In this document: in pieces, positions 8,098 to 16,696 of the stretch
Layout of the letters: every line of letters starts with the position of its first letter
How positions within the stretch are numbered: position 1 is the first letter of the stretch
DNA from: Clostridium lundense DSM 17049
Lineage (GTDB): Bacteria; Bacillota; Clostridia; Clostridiales; Clostridiaceae
DNA length: 64,000 nt
Direction: 5' to 3'
NCBI RefSeq assembly: GCF_000619945.1
Contig: NZ_JHVC01000001.1
Span: forward strand, 496,001 to 560,000
Program-made: the position numbers and the translations under genes
Notes under the pieces: generated by a model
Seen by the model: only the letters and a program-made list of their open reading frames with translations
The model's database searches: none
Told to the model about the DNA's origin: nothing

Positions 8098-8616
8098 ATG
8101 ATGTATAGAAAAAAAGATTTCCTCTTTATGAAGGTAAGCAATATAAAAGGTAGAAGCATAGGATTCATAAAAGATATAATAGTGGATTTTAATATAGGAG
8201 CAGTGCTAGGATTTTCTATAACATCTTATATGATATTTGGGCCATCTTTATATGTTTTAAAAAATGATATACTTTCATTTGATGATACTATGATAGTAAG
8301 TTCTTATAACAAGGGAAGTTTTCTTCACCTTAATGATGTAATGTATATGAATATAATAGATTTACGTGGAAACATAATTGGATTGATTGAAGATATAATA
8401 TTTGATGAAAAAACTTTTTTAATATATGGTGTTATTGTATCCACAGGATATATTACTAATTTTTTATATGGCAAAAAAATTTTTTTAATAAAGGATATAA
8501 TTATTGGCAAGGATTGTATATTATATCATGGTGATAGGGATAAATTAATATTTTCTAATATACCAGGAAACATATTAAATGCAGGAAAAAATAATGAAGA
8601 GATTATCAAAGAATAA
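8098..8616 (+). CDS. PRC-barrel domain protein
   Basis: 172 residues with two tandem PRC-barrel-like units. The first has G-R-S-I-G-F-I-K-D-I-I-V-D-F (about 19-32) and the second has G-N-I-I-G-L-I-E-D-I-I-F-D-E (about 91-104), each followed by an I/V-rich strand. PRC barrels occur in RNA-processing and membrane-associated proteins; here no catalytic role is visible. Its tail overlaps the next gene, an AI-2E-type permease, so the two are translationally coupled. Confidence 0.7.
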   Translation: MMYRKKDFLFMKVSNIKGRSIGFIKDIIVDFNIGAVLGFSITSYMIFGPSLYVLKNDILSFDDTMIVSSYNKGSFLHLNDVMYMNIIDLRGNIIGLIEDIIFDEKTFLIYGVIVSTGYITNFLYGKKIFLIKDIIIGKDCILYHGDRDKLIFSNIPGNILNAGKNNEEIIKE

Positions 8617-9619
8617 TATAAAATATGTAGTCTATTTTATTCTTTTTATCATTATATCCTTATTGCTATTTAAAATAAAAATAATAAAAGATATTAGTTA
8701 TTTAGTATTTATATCCTTTATAGTGGCTTATGTATTAAAACCGCTAAATGAAAGATTGGTTCAGATAGGCTTTAATAGATGTTTTTCATCTGTTTTGCTT
8801 ATTATATTGATTATATTTATTATTGTATTAAGTACAACTTTTTTAATTCCTACTTTATTTAGAGAAAGTGCTAACATAAATGAAACTATATATAAAATTG
8901 AGATGTTTATTAATGAATTTTATGAAAAAATAAAACCCCTAAGTAATAATAAAATGTTTTATAATATTTTGCAAAATGTTTATGGCAGGATTAATGCTAC
9001 CTTTGATAATGCTTTTAATACTGCATTTGAGAGAATTTTAAAAGTAGGAGAGAATTTAGTATCTTTTGCAATTGTACCAATAATAGCTTATTATTTTCTT
9101 GCAGATGGAAAAGAAATAAAAAATAGATTGCTTACACTTTTCCCAGTAAAAAGTAGAAACATAATAAGAAAAGTATCTAAGGATATCGATAAAATATTAG
9201 GTAGATATATAGCAACGCAAGTTATTTTATGTATTATAGTTGGTGTTCTTACTTTCATAGTATTATTACTTTTAAAGGTGGAATTTCCTTTGATGTTATC
9301 TCTTTTAAATGCTTTTTTTAATATTATTCCTTATTTTGGACCTATATTTGGGGCTTTACCAGGGATTATTGTGGCATTTTTAAAATCACCTCAAGTAGCT
9401 TTATGGACGGCTATATGGTTATATCTAATTCAGCAAGTAGAAGGAAATATAATATCACCAAAATTCATAGGAGATAATATAAGTATGCATCCTTTAATAG
9501 TTATTTTACTTTTAGTTATTGGTGGAAAGTTATGGGGTTTTTTTGGAATGGTATTAGCAGTTCCTATAGGGGTAATAATTAAAGTTATATACGAAGATAT
9601 AAATTATTATATTTTTTAA
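8594..9619 (+). CDS. AI-2E family transporter (YrrI-like permease)
   Basis: 341 residues from ATG 8594, preferred over 8579 because AGGAAAAA lies just ahead of it. Several hydrophobic helices cover the N-terminal 100 residues and the C-terminal half, with the family segments P-I-I-A-Y-Y-F-L-A-D-G and N-I-I-P-Y-F-G-P-I-F-G. Members of this family export small molecules or ions; the substrate here is unknown, and the AI-2 name should not be read as proof of quorum-sensing transport. A homologue, yrrI, sits just upstream of alaS in Bacillus. It overlaps the PRC-barrel gene by 23 bases. Confidence 0.85.
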   Translation: MKRLSKNNIKYVVYFILFIIISLLLFKIKIIKDISYLVFISFIVAYVLKPLNERLVQIGFNRCFSSVLLIILIIFIIVLSTTFLIPTLFRESANINETIYKIEMFINEFYEKIKPLSNNKMFYNILQNVYGRINATFDNAFNTAFERILKVGENLVSFAIVPIIAYYFLADGKEIKNRLLTLFPVKSRNIIRKVSKDIDKILGRYIATQVILCIIVGVLTFIVLLLLKVEFPLMLSLLNAFFNIIPYFGPIFGALPGIIVAFLKSPQVALWTAIWLYLIQQVEGNIISPKFIGDNISMHPLIVILLLVIGGKLWGFFGMVLAVPIGVIIKVIYEDINYYIF

Positions 9620-9710
9620 CTTTACATAAAATTATACTAATTATAATAACTTTCATTAAGGTTATAAAGGGGATATAAGAAGTAAAGGTATTGGAATAAA
9701 TATTATGAAT

Positions 9711-9763
9711 AGAGTAAATGAGATGATTTTGCATTAAAAATTATTTCATTTACTCTATTTTTT
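9711..9763 (+). terminator. Terminator after the AI-2E permease gene
   Basis: AGAGTAAATGA (9711-9721) pairs with TCATTTACTCT (9746-9756), followed by ATTTTTTAT. Confidence 0.8.
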
Positions 9764-9843
9764 ATACATTTTATATTACCAACTATAAATTAGGTCGAAC
9801 TATAATCTATACTCTGTAGTCTAAAAAAAAATTTTGAAAAAGT

Positions 9844-9873
9844 ATTGCATAAATATAAATAATTGAGTATAAT
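9844..9873 (+). promoter_or_regulatory. Promoter of the arginine block with upstream ARG box
   Basis: TTGCAT (9845-9850), 17-bp spacer and TATAAT (9868-9873). An ARG-box-like sequence at 9844-9861 matches about 15 of 18 positions of the Gram-positive consensus (WNTGAATWWWWATTCANW) and covers the -35 and spacer, the arrangement expected for ArgR/AhrC repression. The transcript would have a leader of about 155 bases. Confidence 0.65.
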
Positions 9874-9982
9874 TATAAACAACAATTTATTCAGGTGTAT
9901 TTTGGGAAATTCCTAATGAGAACTGATACCGATGACATGTAGCGCGAGATTATTTTGCGATTTGATAAATTGAAAAATATAT

Positions 9983-10000
9983 ACTGTATATTTATTCATA
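9983..10000 (+). promoter_or_regulatory. ARG box (ArgR operator)
   Basis: This 18-base site matches 17 of 18 positions of the ARG-box consensus; the only deviation is T at position 5. It lies in the transcribed leader about 140 bases downstream of the first box, a spacing that would permit DNA looping by ArgR hexamers. The downstream genes are argF and carAB, known ArgR targets. Confidence 0.75.
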
Positions 10001-10036
10001 AGTGTATATATAAATATAATCTAAGGGGGCTTTTTT

Positions 10037-10825
10037 ATGAAAAAAATTATTAAAATGTTTATTCCAATATTTCTTATGGTAGCTGTATTGTCAGGATGCA
10101 GTAAAAAAGAGAAAAACTTAAATTTATTGGAAAACATTAAAGAATCTAAAAAAATAGTAGTAGGAATTGAAGAAGGTTATCCGCCTATGGAATTTAGAGA
10201 TGAAAATAGAAATTTAGTTGGATTTGATGTGGACTTTGCTAAGGAAATAGGAAAAAGACTAGGGGTAACTACAGAATTTACTGTAGTAGATTTTAGTGGA
10301 CTAATAATGGCTCTCAACTCTAAAAAATTCGATATAGCCATAGCTAGTATAAGCATAACAGATAAACGAAAAGAATCCATAGATTTTTCTAAGCCTTACA
10401 TAATGGGTGGACAAGTATTAGCGATTAAAAAGGGAAATGAAGCTATTAAAAATGTAGGTGATTTACAGGGAAAGATATTGGCTTGTCAGTTAGGAACTAC
10501 AGGGGAAAATGTGGCTGGAACTATAAAGGGATTAAAGAGCTTAAAAAAGTATGACAAAGTAACTGAAGCTTTCCAAGAATTATCTGCTAAAAGGGTAGAT
10601 GCAGTAATTATGGATGCTCAGGTTGGTGGTTACTATATTAGCAAGAAAAAGGGAGAATACCAAATTATAAATGAAATAATAAGTAAGGAACCTATGGGAA
10701 TTGGTTATAGAAAAGGGGACAAAGAGGTAAGAGAGGAAATAGATAAGATAATAGATAGTATGGAAAAGGATGGAACATTATCAAAGCTTTCAATTAAGTG
10801 GTTTGGCTTTGATAGCTATAAATAA
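10037..10825 (+). CDS. Amino-acid ABC transporter substrate-binding lipoprotein
   Basis: 262 residues. A type II signal peptide ends in the lipobox L-S-G-C (Cys at residue 21), so the protein is a membrane-anchored lipoprotein. The body is a family 3 extracellular solute-binding domain, with G-F-D-V-D-F-A-K-E-I near residue 63 and a D-x-x-x-A-S-I-S-I-T segment. The strong ribosome site AGGGGGC precedes it. No permease or ATPase gene is nearby, so its ABC partners must be elsewhere. Location behind ARG boxes and before argF suggests arginine, ornithine or a related amino acid as ligand (inference). Confidence 0.85.
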   Translation: MKKIIKMFIPIFLMVAVLSGCSKKEKNLNLLENIKESKKIVVGIEEGYPPMEFRDENRNLVGFDVDFAKEIGKRLGVTTEFTVVDFSGLIMALNSKKFDIAIASISITDKRKESIDFSKPYIMGGQVLAIKKGNEAIKNVGDLQGKILACQLGTTGENVAGTIKGLKSLKKYDKVTEAFQELSAKRVDAVIMDAQVGGYYISKKKGEYQIINEIISKEPMGIGYRKGDKEVREEIDKIIDSMEKDGTLSKLSIKWFGFDSYK

Positions 10826-10849
10826 TATTGTAATTTGGGAGTGAGAATA

Positions 10850-11845
10850 ATGACTAAATTAAAAAACAAAAGTTTGTTAACATTAAAGGATTTTTCTTTA
10901 AATGAAATAGAATATTTATTGAATTTATCAATAAAATTAAAAGAAGAAAAAAACAATGGTCAGGAGGAGAAAAAGTTAATAGGCAAAAATATAGCCTTGA
11001 TTTTTGAAAAAGAATCATTAAGAACAAGATGCTCCTTTGAAGTAGCGGCTTATGATCAAGGAGCTAATGTTACCTATATAAATTCAAAAGAAAGCCATAT
11101 TGGTAAAAAGGAATCCATAAAAGATACTGCTAGAGTATTAGGAAGTATGTTTCATGGTATTGAATACAGAGGATATGCTCAAGAAACAGTGGAAGTTTTA
11201 TCAGAATTTTCAGGAGTTCCTGTATGGAATGGTCTTACAGATGAAGATCATCCAACTCAAGTTTTGGCGGATTTTTTAACTATAAAGGAGAGTTTTAATA
11301 AGCCTCTCAATTCTATAAATTTTGTATATATAGGAGATGGAAGAAATAATGTAGCAAATGCTTTGATGGTGGGAGCTAGTAAAGTAGGTATGAATTTTAA
11401 AATTATTTGCCCTAAGGAGCTATATCCTAAAACAGACTTAATAAAGTATTGTGTGGAAGAAGGAAATAAGTCAGGTGGGAAAATAGTTATCACAGATAAT
11501 ATTGATGAAGAAATAAAAGGGGCGGATGTGATATATACAGACGTATGGGTATCCATGGGAGAATCTGAACAAGTGTGGGTGAATAGAATAAAACTGCTAT
11601 TACCATATATAGTGGATATGGAACTAATAAAGAAATGCGAAAATGAAAAGGTTAAATTTATGCATTGTCTTCCGGCTTATCATAATATGGAAACTGAAAT
11701 AGGAAAAAAGATATATGAAAAATTTGGTTTAAAGTCTTTAGAGGTTACAGAAGATGTGTTTGAGAGTAAGTATTCCATAGTATTTCAACAGGCTGAAAAT
11801 AGATTGCATACCATTAAATCGGTTATGGTAGCTACATTGACATAA
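10850..11845 (+). CDS. argF: Ornithine carbamoyltransferase
   Basis: 331 residues from ATG 10850 behind GGGAGTGAG; an upstream TTG in frame is less likely. The carbamoyl-phosphate loop appears as S-L-R-T-R-C-S-F-E (about 52-60), variant in its second residue from the usual S-T-R-T-R, with H-P-T-Q-V-L-A-D in mid-sequence and H-C-L-P-A-Y-H near the end carrying the ornithine-site cysteine. It makes citrulline from ornithine and carbamoyl phosphate. The co-location with carAB and ARG boxes points to the anabolic enzyme rather than arcB. Confidence 0.93.
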   Translation: MTKLKNKSLLTLKDFSLNEIEYLLNLSIKLKEEKNNGQEEKKLIGKNIALIFEKESLRTRCSFEVAAYDQGANVTYINSKESHIGKKESIKDTARVLGSMFHGIEYRGYAQETVEVLSEFSGVPVWNGLTDEDHPTQVLADFLTIKESFNKPLNSINFVYIGDGRNNVANALMVGASKVGMNFKIICPKELYPKTDLIKYCVEEGNKSGGKIVITDNIDEEIKGADVIYTDVWVSMGESEQVWVNRIKLLLPYIVDMELIKKCENEKVKFMHCLPAYHNMETEIGKKIYEKFGLKSLEVTEDVFESKYSIVFQQAENRLHTIKSVMVATLT

Positions 11846-11848
11846 AGT

Positions 11849-11942
11849 GATTCTTAGCCTTAGATGGAGTTTGATTAAAAGAAATACACTACTCCAACTA
11901 AGATTAGAAGAACTTATTAGGGAGTTCATCTATCGGATAAAT
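11849..11942 (+). repeat. Intergenic hairpin element between argF and carA
   Basis: CTTAGATGGAGT (11859-11870) pairs with ACTCCAACTAAG (11891-11902) with one mismatch, and the segment ends in ATCGGATAAA. The same decanucleotide ends two structured elements at 41101-41234 and 61121-61221. The remainder is only loosely similar to those, so membership of one family is uncertain. It lies just before the carA ribosome site and may modulate read-through from argF. Confidence 0.45.
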
Positions 11943-11962
11943 TTTAGGAAGAAGGTTTTAGG

Positions 11963-13030
11963 ATGAAGGGATTGTTATATTTAGAGGACGGAACTATATA
12001 TATAGGAGAAGGTATAGGTAAAAAAGGCACTTCTGTAGGAGAACTAGTATTTAATACATCTACCACAGGTTATGAAGAAGTACTAACGGATCCATCTTAT
12101 GCTGGACAAGTAATAAACATGTGTTATCCATTTATAGGTAATTATGGAGTAAACAATGCGCATAAGGAATCTTCAAGATCCTATGCTAGAGGAATAGTGG
12201 TAAAGTCTATATGTGATACACCTTCAAACTATCTAAGTCAAAAATCCCTAAATGAATTTTTAAAAGAAGAAAATATAGTTGGGGTATGTGGGTTAGATAC
12301 AAGAAGTATTACTAAAAAAATACGAAATTTTGGTTCAATGAAATGTGTAATTTCTAATGAAGATTTATCAATTCATGAAATTAAAGAAATAATGCTTTCA
12401 CAGGGAAAGGAAAATTTAGTCCAACAAGTAAGTGTAGATTGTACTAGACATATAAAAGGAGAAGCGGTAAAGATAGCAGTTTTAGATTTTGGAGTTAAAA
12501 AAAGCATAATAAAAGACTTAACTAAAAGAGGATGTGAAGTAACAATATTTCCATATAATAGCTTTTATGATGAAATTATGAGTATTAATCCTGATGGAGT
12601 TTTGCTAAGCAATGGTCCAGGAGATCCAAAGGATGTGCTTCATAGTGTACAGGAAGTAAAAAAGCTTATTGATAAGGTTCCAATATTTGGAGTGTGCCTA
12701 GGCCATCAAATATTGACTTTAGCTTTGGGAGGAAACACCTATAAAATGAAGTTTGGTCATAGAGGAGGAAATCATGGGGTTTATGATATAGAAAAAGATA
12801 AAGCCTATATAACTTCTCAAAATCATGGTTATGCAGTAGAAGCAGAAAGTTTAAAAGATTTGGATGTAGTGGTAACACATATAAATTTAAACGATAGAAC
12901 TATTGAAGGAATAAGACATAAAAGTTTACCTGTTTTTTCAGTGCAATTTCATCCAGAAGGAGCACCAGGACCAACGGATACTTCTTATTTATTTGATAAG
13001 TTTATTAAATGTGCAGGTGAAAGATTGTAG
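11963..13030 (+). CDS. carA: Carbamoyl-phosphate synthase, small (glutaminase) subunit
   Basis: 355 residues. The N-terminal half is the CPSase small-chain domain (E-D-G-T-x-Y-x-G-E-G start; Y-E-E-V-L-T-D-P-S-Y-A-G-Q). The C-terminal half is a class I glutamine amidotransferase with the nucleophile cysteine in F-G-V-C-L-G-H-Q and the His-Glu pair in F-H-P-E. It supplies ammonia from glutamine to CarB, giving carbamoyl phosphate for arginine and pyrimidines. The start follows GAAGAAGG. carB begins 78 bases after its stop. Confidence 0.96.
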   Translation: MKGLLYLEDGTIYIGEGIGKKGTSVGELVFNTSTTGYEEVLTDPSYAGQVINMCYPFIGNYGVNNAHKESSRSYARGIVVKSICDTPSNYLSQKSLNEFLKEENIVGVCGLDTRSITKKIRNFGSMKCVISNEDLSIHEIKEIMLSQGKENLVQQVSVDCTRHIKGEAVKIAVLDFGVKKSIIKDLTKRGCEVTIFPYNSFYDEIMSINPDGVLLSNGPGDPKDVLHSVQEVKKLIDKVPIFGVCLGHQILTLALGGNTYKMKFGHRGGNHGVYDIEKDKAYITSQNHGYAVEAESLKDLDVVVTHINLNDRTIEGIRHKSLPVFSVQFHPEGAPGPTDTSYLFDKFIKCAGERL

Positions 13031-13108
13031 TAAGCACAGATAATGGAACTTTATAGGAGAGCAAATAGTGATAGAGGACTATTTGCTAAAATTAAAGGAG
13101 GAAAAATT

Positions 13109-16100
13109 ATGCCATTAAATAAGAATATAGATAAGGTTTTAATAATAGGTTCTGGTCCTATAATAATTGGTCAAGCTGCTGAATTTGACTATTCGGGTAC
13201 ACAAGCCTGTAAAGCTATAAAAGAGGAGGAAATAGAAACTATTTTAGTTAATAGTAATCCTGCTACTATTATGACAGATGAGCATATAGCTGATAGAGTT
13301 TATATAGAACCTTTAACAGTTCAAGCTGTAACTGAAATTATAAAGAAAGAAAGACCCTATGGGATTTTAGCTGGATTTGGTGGACAGACAGCTTTAAATT
13401 TGGCTATGGAATTAAAAAAAATAGGTATATTGGATAAATATAATGTGAAGCTTTTGGGGATAAAAGAGCAGTCTATAAAGAAAGCAGAGGATAGAGAAGA
13501 ATTTAAAAAACTCATGGAGGAAATAGGAGAACCAATACCACCAAGCGTTATTGCAACAAATATGCAACAATGTAGAAATTTTGTAAAAGAGATAGGTTTT
13601 CCGGTTATTATTAGACCTGCCTATACTCTAGGTGGTACAGGTGGAGGTGTAGCTTATAATCATGAGGAACTAGAAAATATATGTCAGCATGGTATAAAAG
13701 AAAGCCCTATAGGGCAGATATTGTTAGAAAAAAGCCTTGTAGGATGGAAAGAGATAGAATATGAAGTTATAAGAGATAGCAAGAACAATTGTATTATAGT
13801 ATGTAATATGGAAAATTTAGATCCAGTAGGAATACACACAGGAGACAGTATAGTAGTTGCTCCAAGTCAAACTTTAGGAAATGGGCAATACCAAATGCTA
13901 AGAAGGGCTTCTATTAAAATAATTAAAAGTTTAAAAATAGAGGGAGGATGTAATATACAATTTGCATTAGATCCATATAGTGAAAATTATATGGTTATAG
14001 AAGTGAACCCTAGAGTTAGTAGATCTAGTGCTTTGGCTTCAAAAGCTGCAGGATATCCTATAGCTAAAATTGCTGGAAAAATTGCGTTGGGATATACTTT
14101 GGATGAATTAAAAAATTATGTAACAGGTAATTCAAGTGCTTTTTTTGAGCCAGCATTAGATTACTGTGTTGTAAAAATACCTAAATGGCCTTTTGATAAA
14201 TTTAAAGATGCTAATAGAAAGTTAGGCACACAAATGAAGGCAACAGGAGAAGTTATGGCTATTGATAGATGTTTTGAAAGTGCCTTACTAAAGGCTGCTA
14301 TAAGTCTAGAGGGAGAAATAATAGGATTAAATTTACCAAATTTGAATGATATGTCTAAGGGGGAAATAATAAATAAAATAAAGCTGCAGGATGATGAAAG
14401 ATTATTTGCTATAGCTGAAGGACTAAGAAAAGGCGTAACCATACAAGAAATTCATAGTGTTACAAAGATAGATAAATGGTTTTTAAATGCTATTAATAAT
14501 ATTGTGAATATGGAAAAAGAATTAATAAATCACACACCTGATATTAGCATGGTTCATAAGGCTGAGGCTATGGGATTTACAGATGAATATATATGCAAAA
14601 TTATTGGTATATCAAGAGAAAACTTAGAGGAATTAAAAAGTACGAATAATATAGCACCAGTTTATAAAATGGTGGATACATGTAGTGGAGAGTTTCAGTG
14701 CCAAACGTCCTATTACTATTCTTGTTATGATTCTGAAGATGATAATATAATAACAAAAGGTGATAAGATTTTAGTTATAGGCTCTGGACCTATAAGAATA
14801 GGACAAGGAATAGAATTTGATTACAGCTGTGTTCATGGTGTTTGGGCTATTAATAAATTAGGCTACGAAGCTATAATTATTAATAATAATCCAGAAACTG
14901 TTAGTACGGATTTTGATATTGCTGATAAACTATATTTTGAACCGTTATATATAGATGATGTTATGAATGTTATAAAACGAGAGAAAGTAAAAGGTGTAAT
15001 TGTACAGTTTGGAGGACAAACTGCATTAAATCTATGTAAGAAGTTAAGTGAAAAAGGTGTAAATATATTGGGTACTTCTTTTCGTTCAATTGACTTAGCA
15101 GAGGATAGAAATAAATTTAGACACTTTTTAGAAAAGTTAAATATAAAAACTCCTATAGGAGGAGCTGTGATAAATCTACAGGAAGCATATGATTTAGTAG
15201 ATAAAATAGGTCTTCCTGTAATTGTAAGACCTTCCTATGTAATAGGTGGAAGAGGCATGGAAATAATTTATCATAAAGAGGAGTTATATAAATATCTTAA
15301 GGAAGCGGTTAGTTTGTCTGAAGAAAGTCCTGTGCTTATAGATAAATATGTCATGGGAAAAGAAATAGAAGTAGACGCTATATGTGATGGGGAAAATATA
15401 TTAATACCAGGTATAATGGAACATGTTGAGAGAACAGGAGTGCATTCAGGAGATAGCATTACTATATATCCTTCTGTTAGCTTAGGAGAAAATGTTTTAG
15501 AAAAAATCCATCAATATACTTTGGAAATTTCAGAGAAATTAAAAATAAAAGGACTAATAAATATACAATATGCCTATGATGGGAAGGATATTTATGTAAT
15601 TGAAGTTAATGCAAGAGCTTCTAGAACAGTACCTATTTTTAGTAAAGTTACAGGAATACCTATGGTAGATTTATCTGTGGGAATAATACTAGGAAAAACT
15701 TTAAAAGAGCTAGGATATCCTACAGGTTTATATAGAAAGGAAAAGTTTTATGCAGTAAAAGTACCTGTATTTTCAACAAAAAAATTGCAGGGAGTAGAAG
15801 TGGCTTTAGGACCAGAAATGAAGTCTACAGGAGAAGTATTAGGTATAGATTATAATTTGAATAAGGCTATATACAAGGGATTTAAAGCTGCAGGTATTGA
15901 TTTTATAACTAATGGAAATATATTTGTATCTTTAGATGATAATAATAAGCATGAAGGAGTAAATATAATTAAGGAATATGAAACTTTGGGATTTACTATA
16001 TATGCATCTTATGGAAGCTATAAATACTTAATGGAAAGTGGTGTAAAATGTAATTTGTTATCCATAGAAGAAGCTTGTGAATTTATTAAAAATAAAGAAA

Positions 16101-16297
16101 TAGATTTGATTATAAATACACCTACTGAAGGAAAAAATATGAATAGAAACGGGTTTAAATTAAGAAGAAAGGCTGTGGAAAATAATGTTACTATTTTTAC
16201 ATGTTTAGACACAGCTAAACTGTATATTCAAGGAATAAAGATTGAAAAAAATGGAGAAAATATAGAATATAAATCCTTAAGCCAATATAAAATTTAG
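13109..16297 (+). CDS. carB: Carbamoyl-phosphate synthase, large subunit
   Basis: 1062 residues from ATG 13109, where AAAGGAGG sits six bases upstream; the open frame from 13043 has no support. Two homologous ATP-grasp halves are evident: the first begins V-L-I-I-G-S-G-P-I-I-I-G-Q and the second I-L-V-I-G-S-G-P-I-R-I-G-Q. The second half ends in an MGS-like allosteric domain (T-L-G-F-T-I-Y-A-S-Y-G). It uses two ATP, bicarbonate and ammonia to make carbamoyl phosphate. Length and domain order are normal. Confidence 0.96.
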   Translation: MPLNKNIDKVLIIGSGPIIIGQAAEFDYSGTQACKAIKEEEIETILVNSNPATIMTDEHIADRVYIEPLTVQAVTEIIKKERPYGILAGFGGQTALNLAMELKKIGILDKYNVKLLGIKEQSIKKAEDREEFKKLMEEIGEPIPPSVIATNMQQCRNFVKEIGFPVIIRPAYTLGGTGGGVAYNHEELENICQHGIKESPIGQILLEKSLVGWKEIEYEVIRDSKNNCIIVCNMENLDPVGIHTGDSIVVAPSQTLGNGQYQMLRRASIKIIKSLKIEGGCNIQFALDPYSENYMVIEVNPRVSRSSALASKAAGYPIAKIAGKIALGYTLDELKNYVTGNSSAFFEPALDYCVVKIPKWPFDKFKDANRKLGTQMKATGEVMAIDRCFESALLKAAISLEGEIIGLNLPNLNDMSKGEIINKIKLQDDERLFAIAEGLRKGVTIQEIHSVTKIDKWFLNAINNIVNMEKELINHTPDISMVHKAEAMGFTDEYICKIIGISRENLEELKSTNNIAPVYKMVDTCSGEFQCQTSYYYSCYDSEDDNIITKGDKILVIGSGPIRIGQGIEFDYSCVHGVWAINKLGYEAIIINNNPETVSTDFDIADKLYFEPLYIDDVMNVIKREKVKGVIVQFGGQTALNLCKKLSEKGVNILGTSFRSIDLAEDRNKFRHFLEKLNIKTPIGGAVINLQEAYDLVDKIGLPVIVRPSYVIGGRGMEIIYHKEELYKYLKEAVSLSEESPVLIDKYVMGKEIEVDAICDGENILIPGIMEHVERTGVHSGDSITIYPSVSLGENVLEKIHQYTLEISEKLKIKGLINIQYAYDGKDIYVIEVNARASRTVPIFSKVTGIPMVDLSVGIILGKTLKELGYPTGLYRKEKFYAVKVPVFSTKKLQGVEVALGPEMKSTGEVLGIDYNLNKAIYKGFKAAGIDFITNGNIFVSLDDNNKHEGVNIIKEYETLGFTIYASYGSYKYLMESGVKCNLLSIEEACEFIKNKEIDLIINTPTEGKNMNRNGFKLRRKAVENNVTIFTCLDTAKLYIQGIKIEKNGENIEYKSLSQYKI

Positions 16298-16384
16298 CTA
16301 GATGTTGACATGTGATATTTTTTAATTTATAATTTTTATCAAAATGAATATTTTGGTTATGAAGAAAATGAGTAAATACATTTT

Positions 16385-16551
16385 TACCATTAAGAGAGGA
16401 AGTGGCTGGTGAAAACTTCTTGGAAAATGTATTGAAGCTATTTTGGAGCCTTTATTATATCTGAGAGATATAAGTTACATAACTTATATAATTAGGGTGG
16501 TACCGCGGAGAAGCTTTCGTCCCTTATTCAAGAGACAAGGCTTCTTTTTTG
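16385..16551 (+). promoter_or_regulatory. T-box leader of alaS
   Basis: The T-box sequence AGGGTGGTACCGCGG is at 16493-16507. Its UGGU pairs with an ACCA tRNA end, which fits the A73 discriminator of tRNA-Ala. Stem I starts near 16390 (AGAGAGGAAGTGG); GCC in GGAGCC (16445-16450) is the favoured alanine specifier, with GCT at 16437-16439 as an alternative. The terminator is AGAAGCTTT (16509-16517) paired with AAGGCTTCT (16537-16545) and a T run. Uncharged tRNA-Ala is expected to favour antitermination. This element accounts for much of the 399-base gap before alaS; I see nothing else in the rest. Confidence 0.92.
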
Positions 16552-16696
16552 ATGCCAAAATTAATTAAATTTATTAAAAATATTTTTACAACGTTAAAGG
16601 GAGAGATGAAGAAAATGACTTGGAATTTTGGCCAACAAGATTCCTTCTATAACTCTCAATTTCAACTATTAACTAAATAAACGGAGGAGATAATTC

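Noticed and set aside
13043..13108. Upstream extension of carB
   Set aside because: The family start M-P-L-N-K with AAAGGAGG at 13109 is far better; the extension has no homology-like features.
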